A stretch of 64,000 nt of DNA from Crossiella sp. S99.2 (GTDB taxonomy: Bacteria; Actinomycetota; Actinomycetes; Mycobacteriales; Pseudonocardiaceae). The notes beneath the pieces are model-generated. The model searched no databases and had not been told where the DNA came from. It worked only from the letters and a program-made list of their open reading frames with translations. Where the stretch lies: NCBI RefSeq assembly GCF_023094165.1, contig NZ_JALMDK010000017.1, positions 124,001 through 188,000 of the forward strand. The letters run 5' to 3'. Below, piece after piece: positions 16,971 through 24,657 of the stretch (its first letter is position 1; each line of letters begins with the position of its first letter). A program made the translations under genes and the position numbers.

Positions 16971-17001
16971 CAAATTCCCTTCGCATGCGCACTCAGGTCG
17001 C

Positions 17002-17041
17002 GATGGAGTTCCTGTCCGCCATAACGGGCAGGAACTCCATC
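17002..17041 (-). terminator. Strong hairpin terminator
   Basis: Arms GATGGAGTTCCTG (17002-17014) and the exact complement (17029-17041); the stem extends through a G-U pair and three more pairs to a CCATAA loop. It lies about 60 nt past the stop of the 17100-17534 gene and 32 nt before LanKC, so it separates the secreted-protein transcript from the lanthipeptide unit. A short T-rich run follows on the plus strand, so it could also act rightward. Confidence 0.7.
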
Positions 17042-17099
17042 TTTACCCAGGAGTGCAGCGAACCCGACAGTGCTCACACGGTGCGCACCGGCAGTGTTG

Positions 17100-17534
17100 T
17101 CACCTGGCGGACCTGATGAGATCGATCTCGGCCCGCACCTCCCCGAAGTTCTCACCCGTTTTGATGTTCTTCAACATCGCCAGGTAGTCAGCCTTACCGG
17201 GGTTGTACTCCCCCGTGGCCGCCACCACGTCGGTAACCCACCGCCTGTTCACCGCCGGACAGGGCCGAATGTGAGCAGTCGCCCCAAGCGCCAGAGTCGG
17301 CTGCTTCTGGGCAATCTCGATGAATACGCCGATGTACTTCTCATCCCCGGCTCCCGAACAGGAGTACGTCCCAGAAATGGTGGCAACCTTCTCCCCGTCC
17401 GCACCAACGTGAATTACGGCCTTCTCAACCTTGACCCCGGGTTCGGCACCAGGGGCAGCCGCAGCGATGGTCGTCGTGCTCAGAACGCACGTCATCACCG
17501 CGAGCGACATGACCGTCCAGCGTGTCTTGTGCAT
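17100..17534 (-). CDS. Small secreted protein, Ig-like or DUF6299-like
   Basis: A 144-residue protein with a signal peptide (MHKTRWTVMSLAVMTCVLS, cleavage after AAAA near residue 27). The mature part is beta-rich with a pair of cysteines: SGTYSCSG and HIRPCPAVNRRW, a pattern of small actinobacterial secreted Ig-like proteins such as DUF6299; that family match is tentative. GGAGGA lies eight bases before the ATG; a longer upstream frame has no site. It precedes the lanthipeptide cluster on the same strand but a terminator separates them, so a functional link (immunity or aerial growth) is only a guess. Confidence 0.75.
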   Translation of the reverse strand: MHKTRWTVMSLAVMTCVLSTTTIAAAAPGAEPGVKVEKAVIHVGADGEKVATISGTYSCSGAGDEKYIGVFIEIAQKQPTLALGATAHIRPCPAVNRRWVTDVVAATGEYNPGKADYLAMLKNIKTGENFGEVRAEIDLIRSAR

Positions 17535-17613
17535 AAAGTCCTCCTTGGCGTCGCACTGACGTTCGGCAAATTTGATCCGACCCCACCCTGTGCTTTCACG
17601 CACCCAGAATCAC

Positions 17614-17868
17614 TCACCCCAGCCCCTGCTTCCGCAAGAAATGGTGAGACGACCGAGAAGCCAGCAGCCGGTGGCCCATCACAAGGAGTAAGAGAAGGCT
17701 GATTGCCGGTATCAGTCCATCCCGAAGTGTGCACGTCGCACCACTTACCCTAAACACATTACCCGCACAGACCAGCGAGGCAATACACACGATCGCATGA
17801 CCGTAAGTCGATTCAGGTTTAATTCGAAAACCAGGAACTCCGACGCGACAGTCAACCCAGATGCGCAC
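17614..17868 (-). CDS. Possible small membrane protein
   Basis: An 84-codon frame from GTG 17868 encodes two hydrophobic stretches (AIVCIASLVCAGNVF and GLIPAISLLLLLVMG). Codon third positions are less G/C-rich than in neighbouring genes and no clear ribosome site is present, so it could be a horizontally acquired gene or chance. No family recognised. Confidence 0.25.
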   Translation of the reverse strand: MRIWVDCRVGVPGFRIKPESTYGHAIVCIASLVCAGNVFRVSGATCTLRDGLIPAISLLLLLVMGHRLLASRSSHHFLRKQGLG

Positions 17869-18318
17869 CTCCACGCACTCGATGCAGTGAACCTTGCAGA
17901 CTAATTGCCGGGACAATCAATTGATCCGCTCAAGGAGAATTCGATCTCATCGTGCGTACGCGGTGGCCACTTTCGCCGGCGGGGCAGACGAACTGGCCAG
18001 CCAGAACACTGTCCTCGCTGATGCCAGTCGAAGGCTGCGGCGAGGGGCGCCACGGCGAACCGGGCCTGGTGCGCGAGGCCGCCCGGGTGGCTGACGGTCG
18101 TGGCGCGGGATCCGGTTACGCCGTGGAGCACGATCGGGTCCAGGTCCGGCGAGCCGCAGTTGGCGCGGGTGTCGGCGATGGTCCGGCCCGGCTCGGCGCC
18201 CCCGGCGTCAAGCATCTCCGTTCACGGCGGCGGCATGACCGCGGCGATCATCGCCGACCGGCTCAACACGACCACCCACGACCAGGGCCTGGGAAAACCA
18301 CCTCGTGCTACCGCGCTG

Positions 18319-18370
18319 ACCCGGCGTACGACTTTGCCCAACCCGGCGTACGACTTTGGCCAACTGGGCG
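18319..18370. repeat. GTAC/TTGGCC intergenic repeat, copy 1
   Basis: Two direct copies of ACCCGGCGTACGACTTTG followed by CCCA or GCCA, ending in TTGGCCAACTGGGC. It lies just past the stop codon of the GAF-ANTAR gene. Related elements occur after the genes ending at 37683 and 60903. Confidence 0.65.
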
Positions 18371-18381
18371 GAGGTCCGTGG

Positions 18382-19119
18382 TCAGCCGGGCTGGTGTTCC
18401 TGCAGCAGGGCGGACCACAGTTCGGCGGCGGCCGGGTCGCTGTGCCGGCCGGACACGTGCACGATGAGGTGTTCGGCCAGTTCCGCCGCCGTCAATCCCG
18501 CGCGGTCGGCCACGTCGCGGAGCAGGGCCTCGGCCTCGGCCGGGGTGCTGCGGCACAGCGCCAGCACGATGCCGGTCGCCCGGTCGAGCGCCAGGCGCTC
18601 GGTCAGTCCCTCCAGCACCCGGCGGCTGCCCGGTGGGTGGCCGGCCAGGGTGGAGATCACCGCGACGGTGGCCGCGACCAGCCGTTCGTAGCGGGCGAGC
18701 ACGGACAGCGACACCGGGTCCGGGGCGCGGCTGAGGTAGGCCGAGAGGACCACCAGGTTGCGGTGATCGGCCAGGCAGGGCAGCGCCGCCACCCCGTTCA
18801 GCGCGCCCAGTTCGTCGCGGTGTTGCGGGAAGGCCGCGCAGGCATGGGACAGCCGCAACGGCCGCCAGCGCTCATCGGCCCACAGGTCCGCGCTGAGCAC
18901 CGGCCGGGCCGAGTCGGCCGCCGCCGGCACCGGGCCGCCCTGGCCGGCGGCCTGGAGATCGTCCATCACCGCCCCGACCCCGCGCGCGGCCAGCAGCCGG
19001 GGCGGGTCGCCACCGCTGTGCGGGCGCAGCAGGGTCACCGCCGAGCCGAGCAGGTTCGGCATGTCCGTGTCCAGGACGGTCAGCGCGGCGGTGAGCGGGG
19101 CGGTCAGCGCGGCGCGCAC
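18382..19119 (-). CDS. GAF and ANTAR domain regulator
   Basis: A 245-residue cytoplasmic protein. The N-terminal half is GAF-like (sensor) and the C-terminal ~60 residues match the ANTAR RNA-binding fold (LTERLALDRATGIVLALCRS ... AEAEALLRDVADRAG ... LAEHLIVHV). ANTAR proteins bind paired hairpins in nascent RNA and prevent termination. The GTG start at 19119 lies 16 nt inside the 3' end of the preceding alkylsulfatase-like gene, so the two are translationally coupled and form an operon with the LuxR regulator upstream. Confidence 0.8.
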   Translation of the reverse strand: MRAALTAPLTAALTVLDTDMPNLLGSAVTLLRPHSGGDPPRLLAARGVGAVMDDLQAAGQGGPVPAAADSARPVLSADLWADERWRPLRLSHACAAFPQHRDELGALNGVAALPCLADHRNLVVLSAYLSRAPDPVSLSVLARYERLVAATVAVISTLAGHPPGSRRVLEGLTERLALDRATGIVLALCRSTPAEAEALLRDVADRAGLTAAELAEHLIVHVSGRHSDPAAAELWSALLQEHQPG

Positions 19120-20663
19120 GGCTGGTCTCCGTCCCGGATCGCGCCGGCCGGGGTGTGGATCTCCCGGTCGAAGGCGGCGAAGAAGGCCACCGCGGCCTCC
19201 GGCCTGCCGTCCACGGTCACCTCGTGCCGGACGAGCAGGTCCGGCAGGTCGGCCGCGCCCGCCACGTACTCCACGAGCGCGGCCGAGCCGAGCACGATGG
19301 TGGCGTCCGCCGGGCGGATCGGCGGTGATCTGCGCACCAGCAGCACCTTGTTGCGCAGCTCCAGCTCGAACTGCTCGCCGGTGTCGGTGATCCGGCAGCG
19401 CAGCCGGGTCCGGGCGCCGGTGGCGCGGTCGGGGTCCAGCCGGTAGCGCAGCAGTTCCATCAGCGCGCCGGGCGGACGGCCGCGCAGCCGGCTGGCGGCC
19501 TGGCGGCGCGCCGTCGCCGGGTCGGCGGCCTCGTCCAGGGTGGCCGCGGCGGTGCGGTAGTGCCGCTGCCGCCCCGGATCGGGTTCGCCGTCGGCCAGGT
19601 CGCACAGCGCGACTCCCCAGAGCCGTCTGGCCTCGGCATCCGCCGGATCGAGCAGCACCACGTCGGCGACCAGCTCCGCCGCGCCCTGCGGATCGGCGGC
19701 GTCCAGGCGTCGGCGCGCCTCTGCCAGCACCGGGTCCCGGCCCCCGGCGAGCCGGAGAACCTGTTGCGCGCGCACGGTTCGCGGTGCCCGGCTGGCCGCG
19801 GTGACCGCGGCGGCGGTCGGGCTCGCGACTGCCTCCTGGCAGCTGGACCGGGCCGCGCCCAGCCACGGTCGCAGGGCCGGGAACTCGGCCAGCTCCGGCA
19901 GCGGGGTGGCGTTGTCCTCCGGCCAGGCGCCGTCGAGCACCCGGCGCACCGCCTGATCGTGCCGGTGCTGCACGGAATCCCGCCACAGGGTGAGCATCTC
20001 CTTGGTCCGCGCGGCGCCGGAGAGCAGCGGCAGGTGCGTGCCCACCAGGTGCTCGATCCGGGTGGCGAGCAGCAGGTCGACCGCGGCCACCCAGCGCAGC
20101 GGTTGCGGGCCGGGTTCGCCGAGGAAGACCAGCCGGTGCTCGGGCAGGTGCACCGCGAGGGCCTGCTCGTCGACCGGGAGCAGACGCAGCTGGAGCCCGC
20201 CCAGCCGGAGCCTGCTTTCCCCGTGCAGCAACAGGTTGGGCGGCACCGGCGGCGGCCCTGGGTCGGCCGACGACGGGGGCGGCGGCCAGGCGGTGGTCAG
20301 CCCGTCGGTGCCCCAGGCAGGCAGGCCGACGACCACCACCGTGCCGGTGCTGACCTCGGCCGGCGGCACGATCGCGGCGGTGCCCAGGCAGTGCCGCATG
20401 GACGCCCGCGGGTAGACGATGGCGCACACCGGTTTCGCCGACAGCAGCGGCACAATCTCGGCGATGGCCTGGCCCGCGCCGGCGTCCACGCCGGTGTTGA
20501 TCAGGACCAGGCCGGTGTCGCCCTCGACGGCGAGGCAGGCGCAGCCGGTGGCGGGGTCCCGCAACGCCCAGCAGCGGCCGGGGACGATGGTGTCCACCTC
20601 GGGCGGCCACGGCGGGCTGGGCGGCTGGGCGCGGAATGGACGGCGCGGTCGGGGAATGCTCAT
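19104..20663 (-). CDS. Alkylsulfatase-like MBL-fold protein lacking metal ligands
   Basis: A 519-residue protein with the domain order of linear alkylsulfatases (SdsA1 type): N-terminal metallo-beta-lactamase fold (~30-260), helical dimerisation domain (~260-400, with GGRDPVLAEARRRLDAADPQ) and a C-terminal SCP2-like lipid-binding domain (~405-519). The zinc motif THxHxDH, expected right after LLSAKPVCAIVYP, reads RASMRH here: the histidines and aspartate are missing except the last His. It is therefore probably not an active sulfatase and may bind lipid-like ligands or proteins. AGGAGC precedes ATG 20663. It sits between a LuxR and an ANTAR regulator in one operon. Confidence 0.7.
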   Translation of the reverse strand: MSIPRPRRPFRAQPPSPPWPPEVDTIVPGRCWALRDPATGCACLAVEGDTGLVLINTGVDAGAGQAIAEIVPLLSAKPVCAIVYPRASMRHCLGTAAIVPPAEVSTGTVVVVGLPAWGTDGLTTAWPPPPSSADPGPPPVPPNLLLHGESRLRLGGLQLRLLPVDEQALAVHLPEHRLVFLGEPGPQPLRWVAAVDLLLATRIEHLVGTHLPLLSGAARTKEMLTLWRDSVQHRHDQAVRRVLDGAWPEDNATPLPELAEFPALRPWLGAARSSCQEAVASPTAAAVTAASRAPRTVRAQQVLRLAGGRDPVLAEARRRLDAADPQGAAELVADVVLLDPADAEARRLWGVALCDLADGEPDPGRQRHYRTAAATLDEAADPATARRQAASRLRGRPPGALMELLRYRLDPDRATGARTRLRCRITDTGEQFELELRNKVLLVRRSPPIRPADATIVLGSAALVEYVAGAADLPDLLVRHEVTVDGRPEAAVAFFAAFDREIHTPAGAIRDGDQPCAPR

Positions 20664-20693
20664 GGTTTCTGCTCCTGGCAATCGTTTCGAAGG

Positions 20694-23207
20694 TCAGAGC
20701 AAGCCGCAGCGGCGGGCCGCGATCACCGCGTCCCGGCGCTGGTTGACGCCGAGCTTGCGGTAGATGCCGCGCAGGTGGGTCTTGACCGTGTTGACCGAGA
20801 CGTAGAGCGAGTCGGCGATCTCCTCGGCGGTGCGCATCGAGGGCAACTCGGCCAGCAGGTCCAGCTCGCGGCTGGTGAGTGTGGCGGTCACCGCGGGCCG
20901 CTCCACCGGGGGCGCCGCGGCCGCGGCGGTGGCGAAGTGCTCCAGGCGCCCGTAGCGGCCGAGGTTGCGGGCGAGCAGGTCGCGGATGGGCGCGCCGGCC
21001 GCGCGGAACGGGCGCAGCAGTTCCCGGGGTTCGGCCAGGGCCAGCGCCCGGCACAGCGCGCGGTGGGCGTGCCGGTCGGCCCGCAACCGGTCGGCGAGCA
21101 GGCATTCCAGCAGCCAGGCGTCCACCAGGTTGTGCGCGGCCGCGGGCAGTGCCCGGCCGGTCAGCACCGGGGCCAGGGACCGGCGGGCCTGGCTGAGCCT
21201 GCCGCGGTGGGCCTGCATCACCGCGCGCAGCAGCCCGGCCTCGGCGCGGGCGCCCAGCAGCCGGGTGCCGTGCTCGACGATCTGCCTGGCCCGGCCCAGT
21301 TCGCCGACCTGGAGCGCCATCCGCAGCGCCATCGGGCTGAACCAGGCGGCCAGCCACGGCGGCACCGGTCCCGGCCGGTCGTACTCGGTCCACAGCGCGC
21401 ACAGGTCGAGCAGCGCTCGGTGCGGATCCGCGCCGGTCTCGAAGCGCAGTACCGCGGCCAGGCTGCCCATGGCCAGGCGCGGCAACGGATCCCCGCCGCA
21501 GACCGGGGCCGCGGCGGCCAGGTGCGCGCGGGCGGTGTCGGCGGCCAGCCGCAGCTGGGCCTCGGCGGCCAGCACCAGATGCGCGGTGCCGCAGCTCGCG
21601 GTGGCGGTCCACTCGTGTTCCTCGGCGAGCCGGACCGCGCTGGCGGCCAGTGCCCGCGCGGTGCCCAGTTCACCCTCGACCGCGGCCACGATCGCCTGCT
21701 GGGCCAGGACGTGCAGCAGCGCGCCCCGGCGTTCCCCGGCCGCGGTCAGCCGGCGCGCCCGGTTCAGCACGGACCGGGCCGAGGGCAGGTCGCCCTGCCG
21801 CAGCGCCCAGCCGCCCTTGACCAGCAGCACGAGCAGGTCCACCTCCGGCGCGCCGCTGTCCCCCTCGGCCAGCTCCAGCAGCTCCGCGGCGGGTTCCTCA
21901 CCGACGATTCCGTTGCGCCATAACAGGATGGCCGCGCTGAGGATGCGTAACCGGGGCGAGCGCAACGGCAGTTCGGGGTGGCCGATCCGGCGCAGTCCCT
22001 CCTCGGCGGCCGCGGTGTCCCCGGTGGCCAGCGCCGTCGCGGCCACCACCAGGGCCACCGACGGGCGGGCCAGCACGTGCGTGGGCAGCCGGGCCAGCAC
22101 CTGGGCCAGCGCGCGGGCCCGGCCGGCCAGCACCTCGGTCAGGCCGACCTCGGCGACCAGGCGGGCCGCCAGGTCCGCCCGCTGCCCGGCCACCGCGTGC
22201 TCCAGGGCGAGGATCCGGGCGCCCGCGGCCAGGAACCAGTCGGCGGCCAGCCGGTGCAGTTCCACCGCCCGCTCCGGCCGCAGCCGGGTCAGCTCGGCGT
22301 GCAGGTGGTGCCGCAGCAGCGGGTGGCAGCGGTACCACTGGCCGTCGCCGTCGGTCCGCCGCAGCAGACCGCGGGCGCCGTGCAGCCGGTCCACCAGGTG
22401 ACCGGCCTGGGCCAGTCCGCTCAGGGCGGCAGCCAGTTCGACGGTGAACCCCTCGCACACCGACACCGCGGTCAGCAGCTCCCGTACCAGGGCCGGTTCG
22501 GCGCCGAGCACCTCGTTGCGCAGGTAGTCGGCGAGCAGCCGGTCGGCCGAATCCGGTTCGCCCGCGCGGGCGATCGCGGCCAGCCGGAGTCCGGCCGCCC
22601 AGCCTTCGGTGTGCCGCATCAGCAGGTCCAGCTCACCCTCGGTGGGTGCGTGGCCGAGCGCGGTGAGCAGCGCGGCGGCCTCCGCCGTGGTGAAGGCCAG
22701 CTCGGCCATGCCGATCTCGCGCAGCCTGCCCTCCACCCGCAGCCGGGCCAGCCCGAGCGGGGGTGGGAAGCGGGCCAGTAGCACCACCCGCAGGCCGGCG
22801 GGCAGCTCGCGCAACCAGCGTTCCAGCTCCCGCAACGCCTGCGGGGCCAGCAGTTCGTGCACCTCGTCCAGCACCAGGCAGACCGGAGCCGGTTCGGGCC
22901 CGGCGCCGCCGCTCAGCGCCGCCCCGATGGTCGCCGCCAGCACCTCCGGTTCGTTGTCCCGCGCGGTGATGGTGGCCCACCGCACCGCGGTCGTGCCGGT
23001 CTCCTGGACCCGTCGCCGCGCCCAGGAGGCGAGCAGGGTGGTCTTGCCGGTGCCTGCGGGCCCGAACACCAGCAACACCTGGGGTGCGCCCGATCGCAGC
23101 TGGATGTCCACAATGGACTCCAGCCGGTCCCGGCGGAGCACCGGACCGGCCGGCACCGGCATCCGCGCCCCCGGCTCGGTCTCCGCCACCTGCGCGCTGC
23201 TAGTCAT
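20694..23207 (-). CDS. MalT-like LuxR family ATPase regulator
   Basis: An 837-residue regulator: Walker A FGPAGTGKTTLLASWARRR near residue 47, Walker B VCLVLDEVHELL, long helical TPR-like middle, and LuxR helix-turn-helix at the C-terminus (LTSRELDLLAELPSMRTAEE, SVNTVKTHLRGIYRKLGVN). Proteins of the MalT/LAL group are ATP-dependent activators switched by a small ligand. ATG 23207 follows GGTGACC; the alternative 23234 is poorer. It lies 30 nt upstream of the alkylsulfatase-like gene and likely co-transcribed with it. Confidence 0.9.
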   Translation of the reverse strand: MTSSAQVAETEPGARMPVPAGPVLRRDRLESIVDIQLRSGAPQVLLVFGPAGTGKTTLLASWARRRVQETGTTAVRWATITARDNEPEVLAATIGAALSGGAGPEPAPVCLVLDEVHELLAPQALRELERWLRELPAGLRVVLLARFPPPLGLARLRVEGRLREIGMAELAFTTAEAAALLTALGHAPTEGELDLLMRHTEGWAAGLRLAAIARAGEPDSADRLLADYLRNEVLGAEPALVRELLTAVSVCEGFTVELAAALSGLAQAGHLVDRLHGARGLLRRTDGDGQWYRCHPLLRHHLHAELTRLRPERAVELHRLAADWFLAAGARILALEHAVAGQRADLAARLVAEVGLTEVLAGRARALAQVLARLPTHVLARPSVALVVAATALATGDTAAAEEGLRRIGHPELPLRSPRLRILSAAILLWRNGIVGEEPAAELLELAEGDSGAPEVDLLVLLVKGGWALRQGDLPSARSVLNRARRLTAAGERRGALLHVLAQQAIVAAVEGELGTARALAASAVRLAEEHEWTATASCGTAHLVLAAEAQLRLAADTARAHLAAAAPVCGGDPLPRLAMGSLAAVLRFETGADPHRALLDLCALWTEYDRPGPVPPWLAAWFSPMALRMALQVGELGRARQIVEHGTRLLGARAEAGLLRAVMQAHRGRLSQARRSLAPVLTGRALPAAAHNLVDAWLLECLLADRLRADRHAHRALCRALALAEPRELLRPFRAAGAPIRDLLARNLGRYGRLEHFATAAAAAPPVERPAVTATLTSRELDLLAELPSMRTAEEIADSLYVSVNTVKTHLRGIYRKLGVNQRRDAVIAARRCGLL

Positions 23208-23294
23208 GGTCACCTTTCTCCAGGAAGTCGCCAAGACCGGTCGGCAGACTGCGCCATACCGGTGATTCCCTTGCCCTGAACCGATTGGCCGCGC

Positions 23295-23489
23295 TCAGTC
23301 GCGTTCGCGCAGCAGGAACCAGAGCAGCGGAACCAACATTCTGGGCACCCCGCCGGGCAGCACCAGCACCACAGGGGACAGTCGCGCCGCACCGGCGTCC
23401 TCCGGCCCGCGCGACCCGCACAACAGGGCCAGGACCAGCAGTCCGGGAAGCAGGATCCTGAGCGGAATCCGGCGCCTGGTTCGGTTCAT
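23295..23489 (-). CDS. Small hydrophobic membrane protein
   Basis: A 64-residue protein with an Arg-rich start (MNRTRRRIPLR), a first hydrophobic segment ILLPGLLVLALLC, a short polar stretch and a second segment (VVLVLPGGVPRMLVPLLWFLL). GAGGG lies about five bases before the ATG. No family recognised; it precedes the LuxR gene by 87 nt on the same strand. Confidence 0.6.
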   Translation of the reverse strand: MNRTRRRIPLRILLPGLLVLALLCGSRGPEDAGAARLSPVVLVLPGGVPRMLVPLLWFLLRERD

Positions 23490-23794
23490 GGCCCTCGTCT
23501 CCTGGTCACCGTGCCGACTCCGACCAGGATTCAGTGGACTTCGACCGCGGTCCTCCCCCGGCGCGGGTGAGCCTGCGCGCACAGTCGTTTGTGTCCACAG
23601 TGGACCTACCTGGGCCAGCCCCATCGCCGTCGAGGGACTTTGGTCCCTGCCGCGGCCGGGCCGCGGGCGGCAGACTTGACCGAGGTGGCCGCGAGCTGAG
23701 GGGGGAGGCCGGCGTGCGCTCAGCGCGGCGTTGGTCCCGGCGCCGACTCAGGCGATCCGCCACCCGCGCAGGTCAGCGCAGACAGCGCGCAGGG
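23490..23794. other. Intergenic region
   Basis: About 305 nt between two leftward genes. It holds a palindrome GTCCAC-A-GTGGAC near 23600, a motif that recurs in several spacers of this window, and presumably the promoter of the small membrane protein. No small ORF with a ribosome site was found. Confidence 0.4.
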
Positions 23795-24523
23795 TCAGCA
23801 GTCGGTGGCTGCCTTCGTCGCGAGGTACACGGTGTTGGCCGATTCGCGGTCCTGCAACGGATTCCGGAAGTTGACGATCTTGGCTTCCACGTCCACGAAG
23901 ACCTGGCCGAGGACGGCGGTGAACTCCTCATCCGGCGGGTCGTTCGACCAGAGCGCGAACACCCCACCGGGGTGCAGCCGGTCGGCAACCCGCCGCAGGC
24001 CCGCTGCCTGGTAGAAGTCGGCGTTGCCGGGGTGCAGCAGATGACGCGGCGAGTGGTCGATGTCGACCACAACGGCATGGAACAGCCGTCCGGGGACCCC
24101 CAGGTCGAATCCGGCCGGGGATCGCAGCATCGCGAAGAAGTCGCCGTGCACCAGCTCGCATCGCGAGTCGGCGGTGACCACGGCTCCGGCGGGAATCAGC
24201 CCTCGCTGATGCCACTCGATCACCTCGGGCAGCGCGTCGACGACGAGCAGGGAACGCACGTTCGGGTGCGCCAGCACCGCCATCGCGGTGTAGCCGAGCC
24301 CGAGTCCGCCCACGAGCACGTCAACAGGCGCCTCCGGGAGACCCGCGAGAGCCAGGTGCGCCAGCTCGATCTCGGCGACGGTGAACAGGCTGGACATCAG
24401 GAACTCGTCATCGAGCTTGATCTCGTAGACCTCGCGGTCGACGGCGGGATCCCATCGACGGCGCAGCATGAGCACACCCAACGAGGTCTGACACGAATCG
24501 AGCACCTGAAAACGGGCGGTCAC
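23795..24523 (-). CDS. Spermidine synthase-like aminopropyl/methyltransferase-fold protein
   Basis: A 242-residue protein with a Rossmann SAM/dcSAM-binding core: VLVGGLGLGYTAMAVL, then LLVVDALPEVIEWHQRGL and a HAVVVDIDHSPRHLL segment where spermidine synthases have their catalytic aspartate. C-terminal strand region is intact. The family makes polyamines or transfers methyl groups; without the full substrate pocket the exact reaction is not clear. GGAAGGAG lies five bases before GTG 24523. It stands alone between the ANTAR/LuxR operon and the encapsulin locus. Confidence 0.8.
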   Translation of the reverse strand: MTARFQVLDSCQTSLGVLMLRRRWDPAVDREVYEIKLDDEFLMSSLFTVAEIELAHLALAGLPEAPVDVLVGGLGLGYTAMAVLAHPNVRSLLVVDALPEVIEWHQRGLIPAGAVVTADSRCELVHGDFFAMLRSPAGFDLGVPGRLFHAVVVDIDHSPRHLLHPGNADFYQAAGLRRVADRLHPGGVFALWSNDPPDEEFTAVLGQVFVDVEAKIVNFRNPLQDRESANTVYLATKAATDC

Positions 24524-24657
24524 CGGTCTCCTTCCGAACGCCGGACCGTGACGCTACTCGCTACCCGCGATCAGCGGTTCCAGCGCCACCGCGTGGGGGC
24601 AGACGCCGCACGATCGGGTAAGGCAGGGCCTCGGCTGGGGAACTCCGCACAGCGGAC

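Larger units (their letters stand above)
17535..18381. other. Long intergenic region upstream of the secreted-protein gene
   Basis: About 850 nt with no confident gene except the weak frame at 17614-17868. The 17.55-17.95 kb part is noticeably less GC-rich than the surroundings and may hold the promoter for the rightmost leftward transcript. Between 17.95 and 18.30 kb both strands are open over ~300 nt without recognisable domains. The last 60 nt carry the GTAC/TTGGCC repeat. Confidence 0.4.

Noticed and set aside
17901..18215. 104-codon minus-strand frame in the long spacer
   Set aside because: No ribosome site or recognisable domain; the opposite strand is equally open.
18382..21612. Single 1076-codon minus-strand frame spanning three genes
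   Set aside because: Only its last 245 codons (GAF-ANTAR) are protein-like; the rest is an off-frame shadow of the alkylsulfatase-like and LuxR genes.
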